A stretch of 64,000 nucleotides of DNA from Fragum whitleyi (Eukaryota; Mollusca; Bivalvia; Cardiida; Cardiidae), in assembly GCA_948146395.1 (NCBI GenBank), contig OX411545.1, positions 24,135,526-24,199,525 of the forward strand, read 5' to 3'. This document shows positions 13,301 through 28,300 of the stretch, piece by piece. The translations under genes were made by a program, and so were the position numbers. How positions within the stretch are numbered: the stretch's first letter is position 1; each line of letters starts with the position of its first letter. The notes below the pieces were generated by a model. That model was not told where the DNA came from, did not search any database, and saw nothing but the letters and a program-made list of their open reading frames with translations.

Positions 13301-16300
13301 CCCTTTTGAGATCGTCGTTATCGGTGTTTCTCAGCTGCCGGGCGGGTAGGCCCGAGAAATTGGGATTCAGAGATCTAAGAGGAGTCTGCGATCGTTTAAC
13401 CCTACAAACTAGACTACTTTATCAAAGATAGTTTTGTTCAGCTTGGGGACAACAAAACGATCTTAAAATAAAAAAATATCAAAGTAATAAACCGCGCTTG
13501 TTCTTCAATTCATTGCCGTGTTTTAAAATAATATAATGCAATGGCCTAAATATGTACATGTATAGGCCTATTTAGATATCCGATATTTGTTATCAATATT
13601 GATCCTGTGTCTGTTACGTTTCCGCGGTACGTTATTGTTCACCGCGGGGGGGGGGGGGGGGGGGGGGGTACAGCGTTATAGCAGATACATCCACTTCTTC
13701 CGCTGTTTCATTTCTTGGACCCCGACCACAGCGTTTTAATGGAGTTGCAGTGTATCTAAGTAATTTCTTTCAAAAAACACATCTTCTCATGATTGAGAAC
13801 AATTCTGGCAGACTTATTCGAAATCCATCTATAAATGTAGGAGCTATGGTCTGGCCAAGCTCATATTTAATAACTGACCTTGACCTGTCGAGAAACTACT
13901 TTAAAATTTCTTTTAATTGTAGATCTTCTCATGATAGAGAACTATTGTGCCAAGTTATTTTGAAATCCTTACAATGGGCCTTTCCGAAAAAGTGGTTTAC
14001 CTCCCTTTTTCCCTATAATCCGCTAAAGTGACTTCCCTTGTTCGGGTAGCAACTCTTTACAGAAAGCATTGAAAGATTACGGATGAAAGTCCGTTTGCAG
14101 ACGATAATGCCGATAATAATTGTTTCAAAACGTTTTATTTGTGTAATTTTCGTTTTCATTTAAGTTATTTTACAGATAGTTCATTGTTTGTACACTTTTA
14201 TTAAATCGTCGTATAGGCGATCTTTCTGTTAAGTAAGCATGTTTATGGATATGTTAGCGTTTGCGATATTTTTACCATACATTTTTCATTTCTTTGTGTA
14301 CAAAGTTAATTTTCACAGCAGTGATTTGTTTAAGCACAATAAATATTCACACCGCGTATGGAACAAAGAAAATGTCAGCGCAGTCTGTTAATTGCATAGA
14401 TACGTCAGACTAGGTTAAAGTTGGTTTCACGATCTTTTCGGGGGTCATGTATGAAATATTCATTTAGAATCAAGCAGTTTTATTCGGCACGAGCCCCTTT
14501 CAGCACTGTTCAAAATTTCATTTTGCCTTTGTTGTATACTTGTTAAATTAAAGTGTGAATAGGACAGGGTTGAGCTAAGAGCATACACCTGGCAATGAAT
14601 TCAAATGACATGCCCTGCTTATTTTTAATGATTAGACACTCATGAAATGTGGCTGTAGTGACCGAAAGTAGATAATAATTTTAGAAAAAAATATGATCAT
14701 ATCTTTTTTTGTATGTATGCGTGTGTTACTTTGTAGAAAGGGTTTTCGATGGGCCAAGGACCCCATCGGGATCAAAGAGCGGTAAACCACGACAGTAGCA
14801 GACATAAGTTACAACACGTGGGTTAAATAAACATCGCACTGTTGACAATGAAGCGGCGCACGTGGCATATGACATTACGTAATCGTAATTGTTTTTTTTT
14901 TTAAAATCAAATATTAACAAGGAGATAGATAAAACAAAATTTTATTTAAGGGATATTACTGCGTTTCGATAATACTAGAATTTGGTTAATATTATGGATT
15001 CGTATGACGGTTAATGTTTAACTAAAATCTGAAAAGATCAGAAAAGAATCTTTATTTATCTATTCATATTGAACATTTATGGTTAACCCTCGAAATGCAT
15101 GCATGTAATATGACATGCATAATTATTGGCGATTTAAAAATAAAATAGAAAAGTCTTTACGGAAATTGTGAGTACATTTTACATGTACTTAAAAAGTCAA
15201 TTTCGATATAAGAACATATATTAATTTGGATCATTAAGACATGAAATACGAACTGCGCGGAATAATTTCTACATTTTTGAAATTATACCTAACTGTTTTT
15301 GTCTTTTATTTCCATACTTTAAGTTTATATCTGTATAGAATTAAATTTGGCCGCCTTTCATTTTTGTCGCCTGGTTTATTGCTAATCAGCGTGTTCGTGT
15401 TGTTACAATCAAATCAAATTTGTTTTCAAAAGATGTGTCAAATAATTTTCATGGACGGACATCGACAATTTATCAAGAAAAAACACCATTTTACATTTCA
15501 CCTTATTAATCAAAAGTCGCCTTTCTTCGTTTTTTATTTATCAAATAAAAATTCAAAAAGTCAAATATAATTTCTAGGGACAATAGATTATTGGTTTAAG
15601 ATATATAGGTTCGATAATCTAATCCAAAATAGACTGAATTATCAAGATATACTTAAATGAAATAAAGAAGAGTAATTGTTCTTCAAAGATATTCAAAGTG
15701 TTATCTGCTAAAAAATATCGTTCGCATACTCTTTTGATTTTGACTAACTTTAAAATTTTGTGGTCGGGTAATGGGTTTGTACACGGACCCTAATTATACA
15801 GTATTGAGTGTCCCTGTTTAATCCGAAGGATATTTTTCTCAGCCATTTTGAATAAAAACCATTTAAGGATTCTACAACGTACACATACAGATACAGACAG
15901 ATACAGATACAGATACAGATAAAAAAATATTGCTACCCAGAAATAGACTGACGACCGTCTCCATGTTCAAATAAACTGGAGAGTAGTTAGGCCCGATTAC
16001 TCTTTTTCTGTATTTTCGGAAAGTCCTATTAACCCGTTTTTTCGCGTTGATTTCAAAGACGCTCCTATATCAACCATTTTATCGCTCTGAAATTTGCTAC
16101 CCGGAAATGGAGAGTTATGGCCGTTCGTTGTTTCAATGCACCGGAGAGTATTCAAGTTCGATAACTCCATTTCTATATTTTCGGAAAGGCCCATAAATAG
16201 GGATATATGCAAAGAACAAGCTCATTTTAAAATTTGACCTTGAGCTGTGACCTTGACCTTGGAGCTATCTGAAAAATTCTTTTAAATGGCACATTTACTC

Positions 16301-19300
16301 ATGGTGTAGAACAAATATGCTGACTTAATCTGAAATCCATCATTAATGAAGGAGTCATATTTCGACAAATTAGACAAACACACACATAAATGCTCATATA
16401 CAGACTTTTTATAGTCCAAGTCTCCCACACCACAAGCTGTCTTGAAAAAAGTAACTTCTTTTAAACCAAAGGTTTTGAAAATGTCTGTTGCATTATACAC
16501 TTTTTCTCAAAAAGTAATTCCTCAAAGCTATACCCAAAACTCTTAAAAATGGAATCAAAACACAATATTGTGTAGACGGAGATGAAACTGCGAATTAAGA
16601 AGGCAGAATTTTGTATGCAGTATATTATTCCACTTTGTCAAGTCCCGTCAAAGAATCACCAACATTGTTCATGAGAAAGTGGATAAGGCATATGAAGACT
16701 GTTCATGCTCCCTACATATTTAAGTACATGAATTTCAGAACTGATGTAACTTCTTGGATAATGAAACAATGTTTAAATCATTCTGGTACATTAAGTCTAC
16801 TGAAAATCGTTATGTGTAAGGTCCTGCTTGAAAATTCTTGAAACTGTACAGTTCCGTTTTCTTACTATTTAACAGCCTTCAAAAGCCCACATGTTTATAA
16901 GCATGAAATGCAAAAATATTATCATTATCAAGATGGAAAAAATCATTATTTCAAAATGAATTAAATTAAAAACAAGAGCTGTCAGAGACAGATTATGCTC
17001 CCCGAATAAGGCATTGTCACAAAAAAAAATGTATGCTATCAATGGAAAAAGTTTGGTGCAAAAATTTCAAATTGTTCATAGTAAAGGGCATCTAATTTGC
17101 TACTCAAATATAAAATTTCAGTAAATTCTGACCATTGGACTAAGAGAAATGAGAGAAAAATTGCATTTTACCATAAGTCCCCTTTTCCTGTGACAAGGCC
17201 TCAAATCCAAAAACCGAGACAGATGCATTAACACTATATCATAGGAAGTTCACATAGTAGGTTTCATTTGATTTGGCCCAAGGGTTATGGAGAAATCCCT
17301 GGGGACAGATGGATGGACTGAATTACAGACAGACACACAAAGTGGTGGCTAAAGGCTCTCCCTTCGGGGAGCATAAGAATACTTTTGGAAATTATATATG
17401 GCTAGAATAAAAATTTTACCAATTTTAAAACCTATCATCTAAATTCAAGGGGATTATTTTTAAACAATGGGGGGTTGAAACAAAACTATCTTAAAAATAT
17501 TTTTATGTGATCAATGTTCAAATGAAGTTCCATTGTCATTGAAGTAAAACCAATTGAGGAGGTATTGAAACAAAATTACTAGTACTTGGATAAATAGAGA
17601 ATACATAGTCCAAATGGATATCATTTTTGAACCAGAGAGAGCTGAGATTTCAAAATTACGTCCTGTAAAACTTAATTATATGATCAATGTCCATTTAAAG
17701 TTTCATTATCATTGAAGCCAAACTGAATTTTGTGTTTATGTGTTTGTAACATAAGTTACGAGTAAATGGGTACAAAGAGACTAAAAAAGGCTTAGTTCAG
17801 CATTGTATAAGTTTGAGGAATGTTGGTATCAAGTCACCTGTTTTCAGACATTGGTTTACAATTTGAAAGACACTCAGAATGCTTTAACAAGAGACATTCT
17901 GCAAATATTGTCACTTTCAAATACCATATTTCCTCTAATAAAAGCGCCCTCCCTAATAGAAGGACCTCTAAATTTTTTAGTAAGAAATGCCACTTTCAAA
18001 TGGCTAAATTTTAGGAACTTCATAAGACTTCTTCTCTAATTTGAGATGAATTTCCTCTAAACAATCATTTATAAGGGCAGAAAAGACATAAATTTTAAAG
18101 ATTTTTTAAAATCAGAAAATGCATACTCAATAAAAGCTCCCTGACCATGTTATGTTAAGCTCCCAGGAGCATTTATTAGGAGAAATACAGTAAATGAATT
18201 AACCCTAAAATACTGTACCTCTGTTGCATTCTTCTTAAGTATACCATCCACCTCATGCAACACAAATTCACATAAAACACATTCAGCAGAGTCCTCCACT
18301 TTATGGAAGCCTGTAAAGATGAATAAAGGATTTTATATATATATAAAAAAAGCTGGTTCGTGACACTTCCAACAATTTTACGTGCATACAAAGCAAAGCC
18401 TCTGGCCAGCCTGTGCATCCACACAGCCTGACCAGACTCTTCACTATCTGATTCTGTTTGTAAATAGAAAAGTCTTATTTCGAGGTTGATAAGCAGTTAT
18501 TCCTCTTTCACTTTGTTTATGTATAGGCTGTTCAATATTTGTTTGTCAGGAACACATGAAATTGTTGTAAATGTCAGACTTAGGTTCTAATTATTGTTCT
18601 ACATGACCTTGTGCCTAGTTATTTTGAAAATGATTCATTTTTGTACGTCTACAGAGTTATACTTCAGACAAGACCAATTGTATCAAATGACCTTGAGCAG
18701 CGACCTTGACCTTTTGTGCATTTTGACAATCTCTTTGCATGCTCCAAAAACCCATCAAGGAGAATTTTTTTTATAAATTTATCATAAATTATCTTAAGAT
18801 GTAAAATGTTGTTCTGGAGAAGACACATTTTATTGATTTTTTGTTCTTTGAACATGAGCTGTGACCTTAACCTTGGGCATATCCATACAAATTTGATTGA
18901 CACTCATCATGTTATTTTGAAAGCCATTTAAAAATGCAGTAGAAATGCTTCAGACACAATGTTTAAGGTAGTGGACCCATAATAGATCCGCAATGTTTTA
19001 GAAGTAATGAACTTTAACAATTTTAACCGAGGTTTCCTGATGATTTTCATTAGGAAACCTCAGTAAACATTATGAAAGTTCATGGCGACTGAAATGTTGC
19101 AGAACTATCACGGGTCCAATACCTTAAGTCATGTAGTGGTGACTCAGGCACCTAACCATGCATTCCTGGTATTTCTCTCACCAGTTGTATTACGACATCC
19201 TCTCTGAGCCCTCAGTTGATCATTCAACAAAGGTTTGCGTTTAACAATATCATTGGTGGGAGACAAATCGATGCCCCAGTGTGAAATTGTTGTAACTGCC

Positions 19301-22300
19301 TTTAAACAGTTTAATAAAAGTTTAACAAAGTTTCAGGAAGCCAACACAATGGCAATCAATAATGTTAACCTTAAAGGATGCCATGGTGATGACAATTCCT
19401 CGTTTTTTTCCCCAAAAGAGCCTAGTTTTATAAAGGGGAAATGAGATACAACTTAAAGGGTAAGGTACACTTATACAAATTTTCATAATCCAAATAAATT
19501 TTTACCAGGAGGAAAATGTTTAAAGTTATCTCTCTTACCTTCAACCATTTTAGGACACTCCTGTTTGGAGGGACAGAAAGTCAGCTCTTCACACAAAGTT
19601 GCTGGACTCTGACTCAGCAATAAATAATTAATGGCAACCATATAGAATTTGTTCACAAGCATGGCACATTCAGAATGTATTTCTGAGGGAAGCTTTTTAC
19701 AACCATCCAGTAAATAATTCTTGATTTCATCCTGAAATTGAATTTTTGGCATTTCATTGCTATAGCAGTATATATTATCTATCAGAATACTAAATGTTTA
19801 ACTTTTGTCATGTTGAATCTGGAATATTTCTGCCCTTGCAGGAAATATAGACTAAGATCAGCTTTCACATATATGCTGGCTGATCTTAGTCCATACTGCC
19901 TGTTTTTATTTCTTTTAAAAGCAAAAACGGTTTGAAATATATTTCAGAATAATTACCAAAGTACAAAGACTGTGTTCAGTGCTTTCAGTAATTTTGTTTT
20001 AATTCTATTTTCAAAATCTGTATTCAGCATGAAAAAATTTTTTTAGAAGGTTTGTAAAATACTCTATCATCTTGCACACAAGTATTGTTCTTCTGATGCA
20101 TTGCAATCCAAACATGATTAACTCTTTGTAATGTTCAATACATATTCCTCTAACAAAAGAAGCTTTGGCATATGGTATAGACTAAGATCAGCTTGCACAA
20201 GAGTGCCTAAAATAATCCTGTGATAGTTTGCAGGAAAGCTAATACCATAATAATTGTGGACTTTTAACATGTAAAAATGCCTTTTCCAGTGTTTTCCAAA
20301 AGATGAGTCCAATTTCAGAGAGGAACCTTTCTGACCCTATAATCATCCTGTTGGGATGGATTGGAACTACTCCATTGCTTTTGCTCTTGTGGCTTTTGTT
20401 GTGGCTTTTGTTCAGTAACGCTAACAATTGGCAATTTGTTCGAATCAAACTTAAAATGCCACAGATTAAGGGTAAAATAAAATGTTGCACTACTCCTTAA
20501 AATCTTAATCATTTTTTTAACTCTGATAGAAATGTTTCTGCTAGTTTATTCCTTAATCTTGAAAGCTGGTTTTTTGTATATATTTTTATAGAAAACCTTG
20601 TTATCCTTAGATAATAGAATTAACCTATATCCTGCTGAATTGACTTGGTTTTCAATTTAAAAAACAAAAACAAAACATTTTAACCAGTAAGGCCCAAGTA
20701 TCTTAACCCTTGTCATACTGAACCCGGAATATTACTTTGGCAGGAGCTTTAGACCAACATCAGCCTGCACATATGTGCAGTCTGATGCTAGTCTACACCA
20801 CCTGTTTCTCACTTTCAAACTAGAATTGTCAATAAATTTAGTTTTTCAAATAAAAATAGACCTACAGTTGGTACTTTCAGTGCTTTTTGCCCTTTGATTT
20901 TGATGAAAATTTTAAGCCAAAATTTATTCAGCATGACAAGGGTTAAAATGCCATAGGATAAGGGAAAAATAAAATGTTGCACTACTTCTTAAAATCTAAA
21001 TCATTTTCTTAACTCTGATAGAAATGTTTCTTCTAGTTTATATCTTAATCTTGAAAGCTGTTTTTTTATGTATATTTTTTTATAGAGAACCTCGTTTTTG
21101 AAAGCCATCCTTAGATAATAGAATTAACCTATATTCTGCTGAATTGATTTGGTTTTCAATGAATAGCTTTTTTTAAAAACAAAAAACCACAACATTTTAA
21201 CCAGTAAGGCCCAAATATCTCTTAACCCTTGTCATGCTGAACCTGGAATATTACTGCTTTGGCAGGAGCTTTAGACCAGCATCAGCCTGCACATATGAGC
21301 TGTCTGATGTTGGTCTACACCACCTGTTTTTCACTTTCAAACTAGAATTGTCAATAGATTTAGTTTTTCAAATAAAAATTGACCAACAGTTGGTACTTTC
21401 AGTGCTTTTTGCCGTCTGATTTTGATGAAAATTTTTTGACAAAATTTATTTAGCATGACAAGGGTTAATAATGTAGTTGTACCTGTGTAGACTTTTGTTG
21501 GAGGGCTTCATCTGCAGCAGATAATACCATTTTACACATGTCACATTCCACCATTCCTTTAACAGCTGGCACAGCTGGAAAAGATTTCTTTTATGCACTT
21601 ACTCCCATATCTTTAACACTATATCATAATATTTTCCATGGGTGACAGTTTAAATATTTGATAAAAGACAATCTTGATCTCAATACTTTACAATTACCAA
21701 ATTATTGAGATTAAGAGTATCCCAACACTAACTTTTTGCACCAGGTATCACTAAATATCATTTCAGTTCATTTGCAATAGAATCTTTAGCTTACAAAAGA
21801 CAGGCTTTATGTCCTTAAGAATAAGAGGAAGTGTTTTAAAGACACTGTTAAGAGAAAATGCTTATAAATTATCTTGCAAATGGACACAACCTATCGGCCA
21901 TGGGCATTGCATTTTGTCAGGGCTGCACAAAATATGACCTTCAAAAGTGACTTTGACCTTTAAATGAATAATTTGAAAATTAATTTAAAAGGACACTTCA
22001 ACTCAAAATATAACTTTATTCAAATTCAACCATAAAATTAACAAAGCAGTAATAGTACTTTAAACTATGTCCTTGATCTTTGACCTTGAATCCGAATTGG
22101 CATTTCTACCAAATGTAAACAATGGAGAAATGTGCAATTCTATATAACTAGAAAGCCATGATTGGCTTGAGTCTCTCCACAGGCTTGAAATTCATGTAAA
22201 AGCAAATAAATGTTTTGACTAGATTTTTAAATATTTGGGGTTCTACTGATGTTGAAAATGATTTTCGAAGTTTGAACTATATAACAGATAGAGAAATGAC

Positions 22301-25300
22301 CTTCGCTCTTAAAAGACATATTTTTCATCACATCAAAATGATTTTTGGCTGCATGATAATGGGTCACCCAAAGATCATACCAAAATCTGATTGACATAGT
22401 TTCCACTATTTAACCTATTGAGAAATGACCTCCATCTTTCATCCAATCGAAATAATTTTTGGTACACTGATGAAGGGTCACTCAAGAATCATTCCAGTGA
22501 AAATTGTTTGATATCCAAAAATTAGATTCTGAGAAAATGAATTTCAAATTTTCCACTATATAACGTATAGAGAAATGACCTCCGCCAATTAAAAAGCATA
22601 TTTTTCATCCGATCACAATGATTTTTTGTAGACTGATAAAGGGTCACTCAAGGATCATTCCAGTGAAATTTGGTTGATATCCATCACTTACATTCTGAGA
22701 AAATGATTTTCAAATTTTCCACACTATTACATATAGAGAAATGTCCTCTGCCCCTAAAATGCATATTTTCCACCCGATCACAATGATTTTTTGTAGACTG
22801 ATAAAAGGGTCACCCAAGGATTATTCATGTAAAATGTAATTGGTATCCATTGATTAGAGTCTGAGAAAAGTCACTTTTTACCATATTAGGAAATTAGCCA
22901 CGCCCATTAAATCCATGTTTTTCATTGGATCAAAATTTCTTGAACAACTTTGAAAGAGGGTCACCCAAGGATCATTCCTGTGAAGTTTGGTTGAAATCCA
23001 TCCAGTAGTTTCTGAGGAGAAGATTTTTAAAGAAAAGTTTACGACGGGACGCACGCACACACGGACGCTCGGACGACGGACACAACACCATGACAATAGC
23101 CCCAGTGGCTTTCAGCCAGTGGAGCTAAAAATTTATCCTTCAAAATATTTACCTTGTGAACTTGACATTGAAGCTACCTACAACTTATTTGTGCATTTGA
23201 TTTCTAATACTTAACATTATGTGTGTTTTTTTAAGACTATCAGCAACCATGAAAGTAATTTAGCCTGTATGAGGCATTTTCAACAATTTGAAGTGTATGA
23301 AGAGACCTTATCTATCTACAAAGACCATTGTGAAGACTCTGATCAGACTGTGCACATGGACACTGCTTTGTGCACAAGTGAAATTGCTGGCACAACTAAA
23401 GACAGACTAAATTTTCTATATTTGAATGGAATCTTAAAGAAATGCTAATGAGATCTCACACAAAATTTCTTAAGGCTCCTGCTGCTAATAACTAGAAAGC
23501 CATGAATGGCTTATGTCGCTCCACAGGCTTGAATTTCTTGTAATAGCAAATCTAAGTTTTGACTAGATTTTTAGATATTTTGGGTTCTACTGATGTTGAA
23601 ATGATTTTTTAAGTTTCCACTATTATAACACATAGAGAAATGACATCCGCCCATAAAAGACATATTCTTCATCAAATCACAATAATTTTTGGCTACATGA
23701 TTATAGATCACCCAAGGATCATACTAATGAAGTTCGATTGATATCCATCGGTTACATTCTGAGAAAATGATTTTCAAAGTTTACACTATATAACATATAG
23801 AGAAATGACCTCCGCCCATAAAATACATATTTTTCATCCAATCACAATGATTTTTTGTAGACTGATAAAGGGTCACCCTAGGATCATTCATGTAAAATTT
23901 GGTTGATATCTATCAGTTAGATTCTGAGAAAATGATTTTCAAAGTTTCCACTATATAACATATAGAGAAATGACCTCCGCCCATAAAATACATATTTTTC
24001 ATCTGATCACAATAATTCTTGGTAGACTGATAAATGATCACCCAAGGACCATTCATGTAAAATTTGGTTGATATCTATCAGTTAGATTCTGAGAAAATTA
24101 TCATCAAAGTTTCCACTTTATTACTTATAGAGAAATGACCTCCACCCATAAAATACATATTTTTCATCTGATCACAATAATTTTTGGTAGACTGAAAAAT
24201 GGTCATCCAAGGATCATTTATGTAAAATTTAATTGGTATCCATCACCTAGAACCTGAGAAAAGTCACTTTTTACCATATTTGGAAATTAGCCACGCCCAT
24301 TAAATCCATGTTTTTCATTGGATCAAAATTTCTAGAACAATTTTGAAAGAGTGTCACCCAAGGATCATTCCTGTGAAGTTTGGTTGAAATCCATCCAGTA
24401 GTTTCTGAGGAGAAGATTTTTAAAGAAAAAGTTTACGACTGGACGCACGGATGCACGGCGGACACAACGCCATGACAATAGCCCCAGTGGCTTTCAGCCA
24501 GTGGAGCTAAAAACAGTTAAGTTGCAAATGCTTATGCAACACTTGGCCCTCTATCTGTTTTATTTATGAAATCACTTGTGTAAACTTTTTAGACACTACT
24601 TCTTCAATTTTGATGAAATTTTCCTGCAGAAGTTGAAAGACATACCTTTTTTACCTCCTTCAGATACAATCGGAAGAGTATCAATAGGGGAGAGAATTCC
24701 AGACTGTGACATCACATTTGTCCCAAGTGCTGAACTACAGATACCTATATCAGTGCACAAATGGTATGGATCAAAATGTTTAACTAGGTACTCCACGATA
24801 TCTGGCCCAAATACATCTATAAGACTTCTACATTCTGACTGAACGCTGGACAAGAGACGGTTGCATAAAAACTTCTCTACCTCCTCTTTAATTTCAGCCT
24901 GAAACAAAATGTATCTTTCTTTAAGTTTTTACATAATATCCAGATTTTTGAGCCACTGAAATAAATACATATAGGTATTTAAAATTTATGGGTAAAACAA
25001 GAAATGTAGCATTTCTTCTGATTTCAATGTATTGGAGAAGTTTGTCTGCCTATAAGAAAGGGTCAGGGTAAACTATTGTAAGTGCCTATAGATCTATAGG
25101 CACTTACAATAGTTTTGCACTAACTCCTTCAAGCCAATTTGTATGATGGTATATTCCAATAATGCTGGGGTTTTGATGAGAAGGCATTTTCAGTGCAGAT
25201 ACATACAGACAGACATTTGAGTTTGGAAAAAGGAGTTAAAAATGGTATGGCCTTTATTTAAGACAATATATATTTGATTTCTTACTTTCCTCTCATTTAC

Positions 25301-28300
25301 CCATTACCAAATGACAAAGACTTTGTCAAATTGGAAAAAGTTGCAACATAGCCATTCAATCTTACAAAATTCTAATTCTATTTTTCTTTTGTCTCCTTAC
25401 CAAAAAAAAGAAAGTGATGAAGTTAAAAGCAACTTCTTTATATTCACAAAGTTATCTGACCTTTTTTTCCTAAAGAGACATAAATAGAGGCACTTGAGAG
25501 CCTGGTTTGCTCAATAGACCTGAATTTTAAATTAATGGTAATAAGAGTATGATAATTCTCTTTAGAAAAGATGAGTAGTGACCTATATGCACAAGACATT
25601 TCAGCATGTTTCGAAGTCCTTCCTCAAAACTTTCATGGGAAATCAATTGAAATCAAATTATTATTCAATTTTGTTTAAAAAACTACATCTATTGACAATT
25701 CTGGTTTGAAAGTGAGAAACAGGTGGTGTAGACTAACATCAGACTGCACATATGTGCAGGCTGATGTTTGTCTATAGCTCCTGCCAAAGCAGGAATATTC
25801 CAGGTTCAGCATGACAAGGGTTAATATTAAACACATGCTTTTGACCATAAATATAACCCCAGAGTTTTATTAGAATCATCATCATCTATCAAAGCAGGGG
25901 TATTAATTATCCAAATTATTTGGTAATGAGTCGAGTTTTAGAAGACAAACACTAAATTTACCTCTGTTGAATTGTTGTTCAAAATTTCCTTAACCATTAA
26001 CATAGCAGTATTGCAGATTTCACACAGTTCAGATGCCTCCACTTTACTGTTCACACTAGACATGCTACCTTGACCTAATGAAAATATTAAGGAGAAATAG
26101 AATGATAACTTGGGGAGGTTTCCTAAAGTTTATTTTCATAACTACTCATTTTTTCATAAAATCAACTTTTCTATTCATTAGAGGCATACATTAATGGACT
26201 AAACCTTGACCTTCAAAGGGACAAAATTGGATTAATTAGTAAATTCACATGCCTTTCACACCAAATGTTTTTTTTTCACTTAAATATCCTCGATCTGGGC
26301 CTAAATGCTATAAGTTTGTATGATATTGATCTTTTCTAAAATATTTATATGTCCTAAAATATTACTACCTATCTAGTTCATTCTATTTAAATAAGATGAA
26401 GATTCCATTTTAAGGAGTTTTAAAATCAGTAAAGTCAGTTACAATAGTAATGTCTAAAGATTTGACCCTGTAAAGTCTTTTTGATCAGACTTATAACTTG
26501 TCCAAAATTTTGTAAAGATGATAAGGTTGACAAATTTTCAGGTTGAATTGGCTAAAAATATTGTCTCTATAGAGTATGCACAAGGTTTTTTTAGATTTGA
26601 CCATGTGAACTTATTTTTTACCCATTCGACCAATACTTGTCTAAGCTCTTAAATTGATGTGTTAAAATGTCGGGTAACAACAGTACAAAGTAAATTCAAT
26701 AATACTGATGGCAATTGAAAAGGTAAATAAAAGTACAACAATATTAAACAAGTTCACATACAAACTAAACCATGAAAAGAGCTACAAAGGCTTGATTTTA
26801 TTCTATATCACACCTTTTTACTGCATCAAAATCATTTGAGTTTAATGAATAGAACAAAAAAGCTCTAAATACATACCTTTCTTATTTTCTTCTGTTAATA
26901 TTGGAAGGGAATCAACAGGGGAGAGAATCCCTGATTTTGAAATCAACTTCTTTCCAAGTCCTGAACTACATAATCCAATTTGTGTGCATATAGTGCTTGG
27001 ATCAACACTATTAATCAAGTAATTGATGATTTGGTCCCCATATTGTTCAACAAGAGAAGTACACTCTGACTGTAAAACATCTGGTAGATCAGTACACAAG
27101 CTCTTCAATTCTTCCTTAAGCTCAGCCTGAAATAGAGGTTACTAAGTCAGTGAGCATTTAACCTTATCATGCTGAAGCCTGAATTTTTCTGCTTTCACAG
27201 AGGGTATAGACAAAGATCAGCCTGCACATATGTGCAGTCACAAATGTGCAGTCTGAAATCACGCCTATTTGTCCTTTTTTACCAAGATTTATTTAGAATT
27301 TAACATTCAAAGAACAATTGACTTACAATGACGGATTTCAGTGCTTTCCGACTCAACATTGATTTTAAGGTAGCAGAACTGTAATAGTTCTGCAACATTT
27401 CTGAACTCATGAACTTTCACAATGTTGACCAGGGTTTCCTTATGAAAATCACTAGAACACCTGTGTTAACACTTTTTAAGTTCATTACTTCCAAAACGTT
27501 GCGGAACTATTAAAGGTCCACTACCTTAATGCAATTTTACCACTTTTTTTATCAGTCACAGACCTGATGGCAAACAGTCACAGCTCATTTTATGGTAAAT
27601 ATTGTAATTTTTAATTTCACTGTATTGGAAGATCATCACAAGCAAATACCAAAGAGCAAATCTAAAAATTGTCACAGGGAGTATGGATCTAGTGGCAAAC
27701 AGTCACAGTTCGTTTTATGGTAAATATTGTAATTCCTAATTTTACGGTGTTGGAAAATCATCACAAGCGAATACCAAAGAGCAAATCAAAACAAGAGCTG
27801 TCGGAGGACAGCGAAGCTCGACTATTCCTAGTGCTGGATAGTAACAGCAAATCAATATCGACATTGGAAATTCAATAAAATGAAAGTCAAGAGAAAAGAA
27901 TCTTTGTCTAGAGGCTGATATTATGGTCACAGAAGCATGTGCAGAGTTTCAAAGCAATAGCTTTAGTAGGAACAGATATACAACTAACATAAAACATTTG
28001 CACGTAAAAACTTAACCAAGATTTTCTAAGGCCAAAAAGGGTTAAAATTCCTCTAAATCAAATATCAGAGTAATGAATCTTTTGCTGTGGGCTTATATTA
28101 TGGTCAAAGAAGCATGTGTTAAAGTTTCCAAGCAACAGCTGTAGTAGAAATAGAGATATTACACAAATACAACATTTGCACGTAAAAACTTAACCAAGAT
28201 TTTCTAAGTCCATAAAGGGTTATAAATCCACTAAATTCTATACCAGAGAATTGAATCTTTGTTAAGAGGCTGTTGTTATGAACGTTGAAGCATGTGCAAA

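Larger units (their letters stand above)
20458..21468. repeat. Tandem duplication of a ~493-bp block
   Basis: 20458-20950 and 20951-21468 share the order: AAAATAAAATGTTGCACTAC, a TTAACTCTGATAGAAATG stretch, CCAGTAAGGCCCAA, then a TTAA MITE. The MITE was therefore duplicated with its flank rather than inserted twice. Confidence 0.8.

Noticed and set aside
15241..15570. 109-codon hydrophobic frame on the plus strand
   Set aside because: Low-complexity AT-rich sequence inside an intron of the opposite-strand gene, no recognisable family and no splice or promoter context.
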